Shown piece by piece: positions 23,676 through 32,351 of a stretch of 40,009 bases of DNA. Source of the stretch: Candidatus Tayloriibacteriota bacterium (lineage in GTDB: Bacteria; Patescibacteriota; Minisyncoccia; Phycocordibacterales; PALSA-1337); contig CAIMDI010000006.1 in the NCBI GenBank assembly GCA_903839695.1, positions 1-40,009 on the forward strand. The letters run 5' to 3'. Position numbers and translations under genes: made by a program. Position 1 is the first letter of the stretch. Every line of letters starts with the position of its first letter. The notes below the pieces were generated by a model. It was not told where the DNA came from, did no database searches, and saw only the letters and a program-made list of their open reading frames with translations.

Positions 23676-23931
23676 AATACTATTTTCAATAATAATGCTA
23701 TGCTCCATCATTTGGTTTTATTGGTGGTTTACCTGGTTATTGGCCGTAGTATTGTTATTTTTCTTTCCATTTTACTTTGAGATTATTTTATGGGGAATAA
23801 TATACGATGCTTTGTATGGGCTAGAATTGAATGGTTTCTGGAATATTGATTATATTTTTACTATAATCTGTATTGTATTATTTCTAATTTCAATCATAAT
23901 TAGAAAGCGATTTATTATTTATGAATCATAG
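23653..23931 (+). CDS. mreD: MreD-like rod-shape membrane protein
   Basis: 92-residue hydrophobic protein with about three membrane spans, positioned between mreC and mrdA where mreD always occurs. It is shorter than typical MreD (about 160 residues) and has little sequence conservation, so the assignment rests mainly on position and hydrophobic profile. It overlaps mreC by 23 nt and mrdA by 11 nt. Confidence 0.65.
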   Translation: MKRQNQIRILFSIIMLCSIIWFYWWFTWLLAVVLLFFFPFYFEIILWGIIYDALYGLELNGFWNIDYIFTIICIVLFLISIIIRKRFIIYES

Positions 23932-25591
23932 AATAAAAAAAAGACACGATATAGCACCAGATGAAATATTTATTGATTCCCACAATCTTCCAGAATTCGA
24001 TACTCAACAATTTGAGGGAAGAATAGATAAACCGATATCAAAATCAAATTTATTTGGTATATTATTTTTTTTCATTTTAATTATTTTGGCTTTTGGTGTT
24101 AAAATTTGGTATTTACAGATCAAAGATGGAAATATTTATAATAATAGAAGTGAAAATAATAGACTTCGAAATACACCGATTTTTGCTGCACGTGGCGTAA
24201 TATATGATAGAAAAAATGTTGAATTAGCTTGGAATGCTCCTAGTGATAATCCTGATATTGCATTAAGAAAGTATAAAGGTGATGATGGATTGGCTCACGT
24301 CATTGGATATGTAAAATATCCATCAAAAGATAAAGCAGGGTTCTATTATCAAGAAGATTTCATGGGTTTAGATGGTGTTGAAAAATATTTTAATTCTGAA
24401 CTTCAAGGTATTAATGGTATTAATCTTATAGAAGTAGATGCTGTGGGAAAAATTCAATCACAAAATATTACACAACCACCAAAGGAAGGGAAAAGTATTG
24501 TATTGTCTATTGATTCAAAATTACAAACCGAGATGTATAATGCGATAAAAGATGTTGCGGACAGAGTAGGTTTTTCTGGTGGAGCTGGAATAATAATGGA
24601 TTCAACAAGTGGTGAAGTTGTGGCTATGACTAGTTATCCTGAATATGATTCAGAAATAATGTCTTCTAAAACAGATACTGCAAAAGTTAAATCATTTTTA
24701 AATAATAAAAATAAACCATTTCTAGATAGAGTAATTGACGGTCTTTATACTCCAGGTTCTATTATAAAGCCGTATATGGCACTTGCCGCATTAAATGAAG
24801 GAGTAATAGATTCAATGACACAAATCTTAAGTACTGGTTCTATTTCTATTCAAAATCAATATTATCCGACACTACAAACTATTTTCAAGGATTGGAAAGC
24901 TCATGGCTGGGTAGATATGAGACATGCAATATCAGTATCTTCTGATGTATATTTTTATGAAATAGGAGGTGGTTATAAAGACAGAAAAGGTTTAGGTATT
25001 GCTAGAATTGAAAAATACATGAAATTATTTGGTTTTGGAGAAAAAGTTGAAAATTCTTTTTTTACGGGATTAAATGGTGTCATACCAAGTCCAGAATGGA
25101 AAAAAGAAAATTTTAATGGAGAGGCTTGGAGTCTTGGAAATACATATCACACATCAATCGGACAATATGGTTTTCAAACTTCACCATTACAAATAGTTCG
25201 AGCAATGGCCTCAATTGTAAATAATGGTGTAGTTCGTGATCCTAGTATTATAAAAGGTGAAAATGGAAAAGTTATAAAAACTGTTGAAATTCCAGAAAAA
25301 TATTTTACAGTAATAAAAGAAGGAATGCGTTTGGGTGTATTAGAAGGTACAGGTAAATCATTGAATGTGCCTTATGTTGAAATCGCGGCAAAGTCAGGAA
25401 CTGCCGAGCTTGGTGTTGAAAAGGCAAGTGTAAATTCATGGATGACAGGTTATTTCCCATATAAAAATCCACATTATGTATTTGCCATTCTACTCGAAAA
25501 GGGCTCTGTTCATAACTTAATAGGCGCAGGATATGCTATGAGACAAATTATAGATTGGATGAATATAAACACGCCAGAGTATTTCAAATAA
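23921..25591 (+). CDS. mrdA: Penicillin-binding protein 2 (elongasome transpeptidase)
   Basis: 556-residue class B PBP that cross-links peptidoglycan during elongation. One membrane span at about 45-68. The pedestal domain includes ARGVIYDRKNVELAWN (about 89-104). Catalytic motifs: SIIK (SxxK) in YTPGSIIKPYMA at about 277-288, SSD (SxN-like) in ISVSSDVYFYEIGG at about 338-351, and KSGTAE at about 491-496. It closes the mreBCD-mrdA block. RodA is not adjacent and must be elsewhere. The overlap with mreD (11 nt) supports coupled translation. Confidence 0.95.
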   Translation: MNHRIKKRHDIAPDEIFIDSHNLPEFDTQQFEGRIDKPISKSNLFGILFFFILIILAFGVKIWYLQIKDGNIYNNRSENNRLRNTPIFAARGVIYDRKNVELAWNAPSDNPDIALRKYKGDDGLAHVIGYVKYPSKDKAGFYYQEDFMGLDGVEKYFNSELQGINGINLIEVDAVGKIQSQNITQPPKEGKSIVLSIDSKLQTEMYNAIKDVADRVGFSGGAGIIMDSTSGEVVAMTSYPEYDSEIMSSKTDTAKVKSFLNNKNKPFLDRVIDGLYTPGSIIKPYMALAALNEGVIDSMTQILSTGSISIQNQYYPTLQTIFKDWKAHGWVDMRHAISVSSDVYFYEIGGGYKDRKGLGIARIEKYMKLFGFGEKVENSFFTGLNGVIPSPEWKKENFNGEAWSLGNTYHTSIGQYGFQTSPLQIVRAMASIVNNGVVRDPSIIKGENGKVIKTVEIPEKYFTVIKEGMRLGVLEGTGKSLNVPYVEIAAKSGTAELGVEKASVNSWMTGYFPYKNPHYVFAILLEKGSVHNLIGAGYAMRQIIDWMNINTPEYFK

Positions 25592-25668
25592 TAGTACACA
25601 TATTTTTTCTTTACTATTTGGCTAATTTAGGATATTATATAGGTCTTATAATAACATTTATCAAAAGT

Positions 25669-26136
25669 ATGAGTGAATCACAACAATATCTTACAAGTGA
25701 GAAATTACAAGAGTTTAGAAAGGAATTAAACATACTAAAAACTGAAAAGAGAAAGCAAATTGCAGAGAATCTCGAATATGCCAAAAAATTGGGAGATCTT
25801 TCTGAAAACGCTGAGTATAATGAAGCTAGACAAGCACAAGCTGAGATAGAAGGTCGTATTAATCATTTGGAAAATTTACTAAAGAACGCTGTTATTGTTG
25901 ATGAACAAAGTGGGGATAGGGTTACTATTGGTACAACAGTAAAATTAAAAAAGGAAGGAGAAAATGAAAACAAAATTTTCAAAATAGTTGGTTCAGAAGA
26001 GGCTGATTCTACGGTTGGTAAAATCTCAAATCTCTCTCCATTAGGTTCAGCATTATTAGGAAAGAAAAAAGGTGAGACTTTTAGTTTTTCTACACCAAAA
26101 GGCAAAGCAAATTATACTTTAATTTCTATCGAGTAA
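25669..26136 (+). CDS. greA: Transcription elongation factor GreA
   Basis: 155-residue factor that stimulates cleavage of backtracked RNA in stalled RNA polymerase. The N-terminal coiled coil is clear (LSENAEYNEARQAQAEIEGR at about 45-64), with the acidic tip residues placed between its helices. The C-terminal FKBP-like domain ends in the family motif GKKKGETFSFSTPKG. Start chosen at MSESQQY because the family N-terminus fits. A TATAAT box at 25647-25652 lies 16 nt before it, so a short leader is predicted. Confidence 0.95.
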   Translation: MSESQQYLTSEKLQEFRKELNILKTEKRKQIAENLEYAKKLGDLSENAEYNEARQAQAEIEGRINHLENLLKNAVIVDEQSGDRVTIGTTVKLKKEGENENKIFKIVGSEEADSTVGKISNLSPLGSALLGKKKGETFSFSTPKGKANYTLISIE

Positions 26137-26144
26137 TAAAAATC

Positions 26145-27614
26145 ATGGCTTCTTTAGACGAAATAAAATCTACAAGAATTGCAAAACTTGAAATATTAAA
26201 AAATGCAGGAATGAATCCTTATCCAAGTAAGGTCCCTAGGTCATTTTGTCTTGCAGATGCAAAAAAGGATTTTATTGAAAATGAAAAAAGTAATAAAGAG
26301 TTTTCTCTAGTTGGAAGAATAATGGCAATAAGGGGTCAAGGAGCCATACTTTTTATTGTTTTATACGATGGAAAAGGCAAATTTCAAGCAGTGTTCAAAA
26401 AAGATGAAATTGATGAAAAATCTTTTCAGCTTTTTGTAGATGCTGTTGATATCGGTGATTTTATTTCAGTTACTGGAAAGTTTTTTTCAACACAGCGCGG
26501 TGAGCAAAGTTTATTGGTAAAGTCATGGGTAATAGCTACAAAATCTCTATTACCATTACCAGAAAAATGGCATGGAATAAAAGACGATGATGAAAGATAT
26601 AGAAAGCGTTATTTGGACATTCTCATGAATGAGGAGCTCAGAGAACTTTTTGTTAAAAAGGCAAAATTTTGGGAATCCACTAGAAATTTCCTTATAGAAA
26701 AAGGCTTTATGGAAGTTGAAACTCCTGTATTTGAAGTTACTACCGGTGGCGCAGAGGCAACACCTTTTAAAACTCATCATAATGATTATGATTTAGATGT
26801 TTATTTAAGAATATCTGTGGGAGAATTATGGCAAAAAAGACTTATGGCTGCAGGTTTTCCAAAAACTTTTGAAATAGGAAGAGTTTTTAGAAATGAAGGA
26901 ACTAGTCCAGAACATGCACAAGAATTTACAAATATGGAATTCTATTGGTCATTTGCTGATTACAATGATGGTATGGATTTAGTTAAGGAAATGTATAAAA
27001 GAATATCAGAGGAGGTTTTTGGAACAACAAAGTTTACTACACGCGGACATACTTTTGATTTAAATGATGAATGGATAAAAATTGATTATTCAGAAGAAAT
27101 AAAAAGACAAACAAATGTAGATATTTCTACCGCTTCAGAATCTGAAATGATAAATAAATTAAAAGAATTAAAGGTTTCATATGAAGGTGAAAATAAAGAA
27201 AGATTAACTGATACTCTTTGGAAATATTGCAGAAAAAATATTTCAGGTCCAGCTTTCCTTGTAAATCATCCATTATTAGTTTCTCCATTGGCAAAAAGTG
27301 TTATTGATAGTAATGGAAAATCATCAGGAACTGCACAAATGTTCCAGCCAATACTCGCTGGAAGTGAATTGGGTAGAGGGTATTCAGAATTAAACGATCC
27401 CATTGATCAACAAAAGCGTTTTGAGAATCAACAAAAGCTCATTGATGCTGGTGATACAGAAGCTATGATGGCGGATTACGAATTTGTTGAAATGCTAGAG
27501 CATGGAATGCCTCCTACATGTGGTTTCGGTTTTGGTGAAAGATTCTTTGCATTTTTGGCTGATAAACCATTAAGAGAATTACAAATGTTCCCACTTATGA
27601 GACCAAAAAAATAA
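26145..27614 (+). CDS. lysS: Lysyl-tRNA synthetase, class II
   Basis: 489-residue synthetase charging tRNA-Lys. An OB-fold anticodon-binding domain covers about 50-150 (VGRIMAIRGQGAILFIVLYD). The class II core holds TPVFEVTTGGAEATPFKTHH (about 193-212), motif 2 FRNEGTSPEHAQEFTNMEFY (about 248-267) and motif 3 GFGFGERFFAFLAD close to the C-terminus. It follows greA by 8 nt and is likely in the same transcript. Confidence 0.96.
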   Translation: MASLDEIKSTRIAKLEILKNAGMNPYPSKVPRSFCLADAKKDFIENEKSNKEFSLVGRIMAIRGQGAILFIVLYDGKGKFQAVFKKDEIDEKSFQLFVDAVDIGDFISVTGKFFSTQRGEQSLLVKSWVIATKSLLPLPEKWHGIKDDDERYRKRYLDILMNEELRELFVKKAKFWESTRNFLIEKGFMEVETPVFEVTTGGAEATPFKTHHNDYDLDVYLRISVGELWQKRLMAAGFPKTFEIGRVFRNEGTSPEHAQEFTNMEFYWSFADYNDGMDLVKEMYKRISEEVFGTTKFTTRGHTFDLNDEWIKIDYSEEIKRQTNVDISTASESEMINKLKELKVSYEGENKERLTDTLWKYCRKNISGPAFLVNHPLLVSPLAKSVIDSNGKSSGTAQMFQPILAGSELGRGYSELNDPIDQQKRFENQQKLIDAGDTEAMMADYEFVEMLEHGMPPTCGFGFGERFFAFLADKPLRELQMFPLMRPKK

Positions 27615-27642
27615 AATATTATAAATAAATAAAAATTATAAA

Positions 27643-28776
27643 ATGAAAACAACAGGACTTTCAGGAAATGAAATATATTGTTTAGATAAAATAGGATATA
27701 AAGCAGGAGATATTTTGGTTGGAAACAGTGTACACGCTTTAGGGGTCGGTAGAAGTATCGGTTCAGCATTTAGAGCTATTGCAGGTGGAGAAGTAACTCA
27801 ATTTACTGATCTTATTTCAGAAGGAAGAGCATCAGCTTTAGACAGAATGGAGAAAGAAGCTTTAGATAGAGGTGCTATAGGTATTACAGGAGTTTCAAGC
27901 GAAATAGTATTTCACGGACAAAATATAGAGTTTTTGTCAGTGGGATCATCATTACATACAAAAGATTATACTAGCGGAAAAGAAAATTTAAAGTTTAGTA
28001 CATCAAATGACGGACAAGATATGTATGCTCAAGTTGATGCTGGTTATGATCCAGTAAAATTTGTTTTTGGAAATGTTGCATATTCTATAGGTATTACTGG
28101 AGGAATTATCGGAGCTTTCAAAACTTTGGGTCGTGGTGAAATAAGAGAATTTTCTGATATTTTTAACAAGACTAGACATCTTGCTTTGGAGAGAATTACA
28201 AATGAAGCAAAAAAACACGGAGCAAATTCTGTTGTTGGTATTGAAACAACTATTCTTCCATTAATGGGAACAGGATTGCAGGAAATGCTTATGTTGGGTA
28301 CCGCATCAATAAATCCTAATCTTCCAAAAGATTCAGTTGTTACAAGTGATTTAACGACTCAAGAAATGTGGAATTTAAATAAAATGGGTTATGCACCATT
28401 AAAAATGTTAATAGGCACTTCAGTATACTCACTTGGATTTATTGGTGGTATTACTTCCGCATTCAAATCATTTGTTAAGGGTGAAATTACTGAACTTTCA
28501 AGTCTGATATATGAAGCTAGAGAAAATGCTTTATCAATAATAAATAAAGAGGCAGAATCTATCGGTGCGGATGAAGTGGTGGGCGTTAAAACCTACGTTT
28601 ACCAACTTGGAAGTGGAGTTATAGAATTTCTTGCTATAGGTACAGCCGTAAAGAAAGTTTCTGGACTCACAAGCAAAAGTACAGAACTTATACCTCAAGC
28701 ATTTACTCAAGATTGGGATACTTTTGTTAATACAGCAGAGTTCAGTTTTGGTTTGGACTTGAATAAGGGATTATAG
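27643..28776 (+). CDS. Triple YbjQ/DUF74 heavy-metal-binding-type protein
   Basis: 377-residue protein made of three tandem copies of the YbjQ/DUF74 domain, roughly residues 1-105, 125-225 and 235-338. Each copy has a GNSVHALGVG- or TSVYSLGFIGG-type start, a GEVTQFTDL-, GEIREFSDI- or GEITELSSL-type block, an ALDRMEKEA- or ALERITNEA-type helix and a closing IEFLSVGSS- or MLMLGTAS-type strand. Single YbjQ proteins form rings; a fused trimer would favour a ring of fixed order. The family was named for a heavy-metal-associated fold, but its role is unsettled. It follows lysS by 28 nt and has its own terminator. Confidence 0.85.
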   Translation: MKTTGLSGNEIYCLDKIGYKAGDILVGNSVHALGVGRSIGSAFRAIAGGEVTQFTDLISEGRASALDRMEKEALDRGAIGITGVSSEIVFHGQNIEFLSVGSSLHTKDYTSGKENLKFSTSNDGQDMYAQVDAGYDPVKFVFGNVAYSIGITGGIIGAFKTLGRGEIREFSDIFNKTRHLALERITNEAKKHGANSVVGIETTILPLMGTGLQEMLMLGTASINPNLPKDSVVTSDLTTQEMWNLNKMGYAPLKMLIGTSVYSLGFIGGITSAFKSFVKGEITELSSLIYEARENALSIINKEAESIGADEVVGVKTYVYQLGSGVIEFLAIGTAVKKVSGLTSKSTELIPQAFTQDWDTFVNTAEFSFGLDLNKGL

Positions 28777-28802
28777 TATTAAATAAATTTTATAAAAAAT
28801 TC

Positions 28803-28829
28803 AAAAAACATCTAACAAAGATGTTTTTT
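28803..28829 (+). terminator. Perfect terminator after YbjQ gene
   Basis: AAAAAACATCT (28803-28813) and AGATGTTTTTT (28819-28829) form an 11-bp stem with a 5-nt loop and an in-stem U-run. It separates the lysS block from the dcw cluster. Confidence 0.9.
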
Positions 28830-28840
28830 GTTGTTAAAAG

Positions 28841-28907
28841 TGGATAACTTTGTTTGCAAAGATATATCTAGTGGGATAAAATGGTATGCAAGTGGGAAGG
28901 AGTAGGA
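28841..28907 (+). promoter_or_regulatory. MraZ operator: TGGGN-type repeats
   Basis: TGGGA at 28872, TGGTA at 28882, TGGGA at 28893 and TAGGA at 28903 are spaced 10, 11 and 10 nt, one helical turn each. A further TGGAT at 28841 is 31 nt upstream. This fits the known MraZ binding pattern of TGGGN units separated by about 5 nt. It lies 61-127 nt upstream of the mraZ start, so MraZ probably autoregulates the cluster. Confidence 0.65.
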
Positions 28908-28967
28908 AAATTGATTTATGTTATCGACACCATAAAAATATTTTTCAAATCAAACCCGCTTACATAT

Positions 28968-29411
28968 ATGTTAATTGGAGAACATCTACACACGATAGAT
29001 GACAAAAGTAGAGTTTCTATACCTTCGAAATTTCGTAAGGAAATAGGCGACACTGTTGTCATAGCTCCCGGAATAGACAGCTGTCTTTTCATTTTTACTT
29101 TGAAAGGATGGAAAGAATTTGCCGAGAGATTGTCGCGTCCAGATTCTTCTTCTGTTTTGCAAGCTGATAATAGAAATTTCAATCGTATAATTTTCGGTAG
29201 GGCAACCGAAGTTGAGGTAGATTCGATTGGAAGAGTTCTTATACCTGTTCATTTATGTGAACATGCAGGTATAAAATCAAAAGTTGCTATTATCGGTGTA
29301 TTAAACAGAATTGAAATATGGGATGAAAAAGTGTGGTCTACATATCGAACTAACGTAGAAAAGAGAACTGATGCGCTAGCAGAAAAACTCGGATCAGTTG
29401 GTATTCTCTAA
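28968..29411 (+). CDS. mraZ: Transcriptional regulator MraZ
   Basis: 147-residue double SpoVT/AbrB-fold regulator that starts most dcw clusters. Each half has the hallmark: LIGEHLHTIDDKSRVSIPSK (about 2-21) and TEVEVDSIGRVLIPVHLCEH (about 83-102). The start is at MLIGEH by family comparison, although an upstream in-frame start exists at 28881. There is no Shine-Dalgarno and no leaderless -10 box. A leader of some tens of nt is likely, downstream of the TGGGN repeats. Confidence 0.96.
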   Translation: MLIGEHLHTIDDKSRVSIPSKFRKEIGDTVVIAPGIDSCLFIFTLKGWKEFAERLSRPDSSSVLQADNRNFNRIIFGRATEVEVDSIGRVLIPVHLCEHAGIKSKVAIIGVLNRIEIWDEKVWSTYRTNVEKRTDALAEKLGSVGIL

Positions 29412-29424
29412 CGATAGAAAAAAT

Positions 29425-30318
29425 ATGATACACAAAACTGTTCTACTAAAGGAATCAATTGACAATTTAAATATTCTCAAAGGAGAAATATACCTTGATG
29501 GCACATTAGGAAGCGCAGGTCATGCTGAATATGCACTTAAGGTGACAGATGGTGATTTGAAAGTTATAGGACTAGATAGAGATACTGAGGCTTTAGAAAG
29601 ATCAAAATCTAGACTAGGTGAATCATCAAATATTATTCTTAGAGAATCGAATTATTGTGAATTAGACAAGGTTTTAGATAGTTTGAAAATTGAAAAGGTT
29701 AATAGAATAATGCTTGATCTTGGCTTGTCCTCTGATCAATTTGAAACATCAAAGAGAGGTTTTACTTTTAAAAATGATGAGCCATTATTAATGACTTTTA
29801 AAAAGAATCCAATTGAAGGAGATTTAACAGCTTATGAAATAGTAAATACCTGGCAAGAGGAAAGTATTGCAGATGTGATATATGGATATGGCGAAGAAAA
29901 ATATTCAAGAAGTATTGCTAGGGGCATAGTCAATTATAGAAAAAAGAAATTAATTGAAACAACAGGTGAGTTGGTGGAAATAATTTCCCAATCAGTACCA
30001 GCTTTTTATAGAAGAGGAAGAATTCATCCATCTACAAGAACATTTCAAGCATTGAGAATAGCTGTAAATGATGAATTAAATGCATTAAAGAGGGGATTAG
30101 CTATAGGATTTGAAAGATTAGAAAAAAATGGAAGAATTGCCGTAATTTCATTTCATAGTTTAGAAGATAGAATAGTAAAAATTTTTAATAAAGAAAAAGC
30201 TGAAAGTAGTGAAGCAAAAATAATTACAAAGAGACCGATAACACCGACGCAAGAAGAAATTTTAAATAATCCAAGATCAAGAAGTGCAAAATTAAGAATA
30301 TTAGAGAAAACAATATAA
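29425..30318 (+). CDS. rsmH: 16S rRNA m4C1402 methyltransferase RsmH
   Basis: 297-residue SAM-dependent enzyme that N4-methylates C1402 in the ribosomal P-site. Motif I is YLDGTLGSAGHAEYAL (about 23-38), DRDTEAL follows, and the catalytic region LDLGLSSDQFETSKRGFTFK (about 96-115) is typical. The C-terminal GRIAVISFHSLEDRIVK (about 235-251) is diagnostic. It follows mraZ by 13 nt in the standard dcw order. Confidence 0.97.
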   Translation: MIHKTVLLKESIDNLNILKGEIYLDGTLGSAGHAEYALKVTDGDLKVIGLDRDTEALERSKSRLGESSNIILRESNYCELDKVLDSLKIEKVNRIMLDLGLSSDQFETSKRGFTFKNDEPLLMTFKKNPIEGDLTAYEIVNTWQEESIADVIYGYGEEKYSRSIARGIVNYRKKKLIETTGELVEIISQSVPAFYRRGRIHPSTRTFQALRIAVNDELNALKRGLAIGFERLEKNGRIAVISFHSLEDRIVKIFNKEKAESSEAKIITKRPITPTQEEILNNPRSRSAKLRILEKTI

Positions 30319-30320
30319 TT

Positions 30321-30650
30321 ATGACACAAGCAATAACAGAAAATATAAATTCAATGTTAAAATATAGAGGAAGAATATTCTACACTCTACTATTTGGTAT
30401 TATTTTTTTAGCAATTGCTTATATTGTATTGGTAAGATCAGCAATAGGTAATGTTGTTGAAAGAGAGAAAGTTATAAAGGAAATTAGAGAAAAATCAACA
30501 ACAGTAAGTGAATTAGAGTCAAACTATTTTTCAATGAAATCAAAAATAAATATAGAACTTGCGCATTCAAAGGGTTTTCAGGACTCAGAAGTAAGTTCAT
30601 TTATATCAAAAAAGCCTGTAACTGCTTTTGTTTCATATAATGGATTATAA
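30321..30650 (+). CDS. ftsL: FtsL-like division protein
   Basis: 109-residue bitopic protein. A cytoplasmic tail of about 18 residues precedes one membrane span (about 20-38), then a coiled-coil stretch (REKVIKEIREKSTTVSELES at about 48-67). Size, topology and position between rsmH and the class B PBP are those of FtsL, which with FtsB activates septal wall synthesis. Sequence conservation is too low for proof. It overlaps ftsI by 11 nt. Confidence 0.7.
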   Translation: MTQAITENINSMLKYRGRIFYTLLFGIIFLAIAYIVLVRSAIGNVVEREKVIKEIREKSTTVSELESNYFSMKSKINIELAHSKGFQDSEVSSFISKKPVTAFVSYNGL

Positions 30651-32349
30651 TTTTTCTAAAAGGATAAGACAAATTTTAGGTTTATTTTTATTATTTGCAT
30701 TAGTAATTATATGCAAATTATTTTGGGTTCAAATCATACGAAATGATTTATATTCACAAAAATCAGAAAATCAGTATTCAAATTCTGTTTCAAATATATT
30801 TGATCGAGGTTCTATATTTTTCGAATCAAAAGATGGCGTAAAGATTGGAGCAGCTACAGTAAAAGAAGGATATATTCTAGCTATTAGTCCAAAAATTTTA
30901 AAAAATGCAAATAGTGTATTTGACACACTTTCTGAATACATCAAAATAGACAAAGAAACATTTATTGAAAAAGCCAATAAAACAGATGATCCTTACGAAG
31001 AAATACAGAAAAAGGTAGAAAAAAGTGTTGGTGAATCAATTTTAAATTTAAAAATACCAGGCGTAATTTTATCAAAAGACACTTGGAGAACTTATCCAGG
31101 AGACTATACCGCAGCACAATCAATAGGTTTGATAGGTTATGATGATAAGAATAATGTTGCTGGAAGATATGGACTTGAAAGATATTATGAAAGTACTTTA
31201 TCAAGAAATAGTCAAGGAATTAAAACAAATATATTTGCTGAAATATTTTCTGAAATTAAAAATACGGTTTTTTCAGATACGAAAAATGAGGGTGATGTAG
31301 TAATTTCTATTGAGCCAACTGTGCAAAACTATTTGGAAAAAACAATTGAGGAAATTCAAACTAAATGGAAATCAGATTCTGTTGGAGCAATAATTATGGA
31401 TCCAAATACAGGTTCTATATATGCATTAGCAAGTAGGCCGACTTTTAATCCGAATAATCTTAAGGATATTAAAGATCCAAAAGTATTTTCAAATCCGCTA
31501 ATTGAGGATGTTAGAGAAATGGGTTCAATTATAAAACCATTAACAATGGCTACAGGAATTGACTCCGGTGCTATTAAAAGTGATAGTACATATAATGACA
31601 CCGGCTCAATGGAATTAAATGGAAAGAAAATATCAAATTTTGATAAAAAAGCTAGAGGTGTTATTTCAATGCCGGAAGTTTTAATGCAATCTCTAAACAT
31701 TGGCGCAGCCACTATCGCTTTAAAAGTGGGTCATGATAATTTCACAAAATATTTTAAAAGTCTTGGTCTTGGAGAATTAACAGGAATTGATCAACCAAAT
31801 GAGCAAAAGGGTATTACAAAAAATCTTGAAAGTACGAGAGATGTTGAAATTGCTACAGCATCATATGGTCAAGGTATTGCTCTTACTCCCATTGAAACAG
31901 TTAGAGCGCTTTCTACACTTGCGAATGGTGGCATGCTAATTGTGCCTCATATTGCCAAAAAAATTGAATATGTTGATGGCTCATCTAAAACAATCGAAAA
32001 CAGTAGTATTAGAATTTTTAAAAAAGAAACCACAGATGATGTGACACGTATTTTGGTAAAATTAGTGGATACAGCATTAAAAAAGGGAAAAGTAAAAATG
32101 GATCACTATAGCATAGCAGCAAAGACCGGAACCGCCCAGATTGCCAATCCGGCCAGTAAAGGATATTATGATGATAGGTATTTGCATTCATTTTTTGGTT
32201 ATTTCCCAGCTTATAATCCACGTTTTATTGTTTTTATTTATCATGTATATCCTAAAAACGTTGAATATTCTTCTGAAACTCTAACCGATCCATTTATACA
32301 AATAACAAAATTTCTTATCAATTATTACGAATTACCACCAGATAGATAA
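30640..32349 (+). CDS. ftsI: Penicillin-binding protein FtsI (PBP3-type)
   Basis: About 569-residue class B transpeptidase for septal peptidoglycan. One membrane span at about 11-30. Catalytic motifs: SIIK in MGSIIKPLTMA (about 290-300), SLN in LMQSLNIGAA (about 342-351) and KTGTAQ (about 491-496). ATG 30640 is chosen because the upstream alternative at 30628 is a TTG deeper inside ftsL. It overlaps ftsL by 11 nt and precedes the Mur ligase by 2 nt. Pedestal sequence is diverged, as is usual in CPR. Confidence 0.92.
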   Translation: MDYNFSKRIRQILGLFLLFALVIICKLFWVQIIRNDLYSQKSENQYSNSVSNIFDRGSIFFESKDGVKIGAATVKEGYILAISPKILKNANSVFDTLSEYIKIDKETFIEKANKTDDPYEEIQKKVEKSVGESILNLKIPGVILSKDTWRTYPGDYTAAQSIGLIGYDDKNNVAGRYGLERYYESTLSRNSQGIKTNIFAEIFSEIKNTVFSDTKNEGDVVISIEPTVQNYLEKTIEEIQTKWKSDSVGAIIMDPNTGSIYALASRPTFNPNNLKDIKDPKVFSNPLIEDVREMGSIIKPLTMATGIDSGAIKSDSTYNDTGSMELNGKKISNFDKKARGVISMPEVLMQSLNIGAATIALKVGHDNFTKYFKSLGLGELTGIDQPNEQKGITKNLESTRDVEIATASYGQGIALTPIETVRALSTLANGGMLIVPHIAKKIEYVDGSSKTIENSSIRIFKKETTDDVTRILVKLVDTALKKGKVKMDHYSIAAKTGTAQIANPASKGYYDDRYLHSFFGYFPAYNPRFIVFIYHVYPKNVEYSSETLTDPFIQITKFLINYYELPPDR

Positions 32350-32351
32350 AT

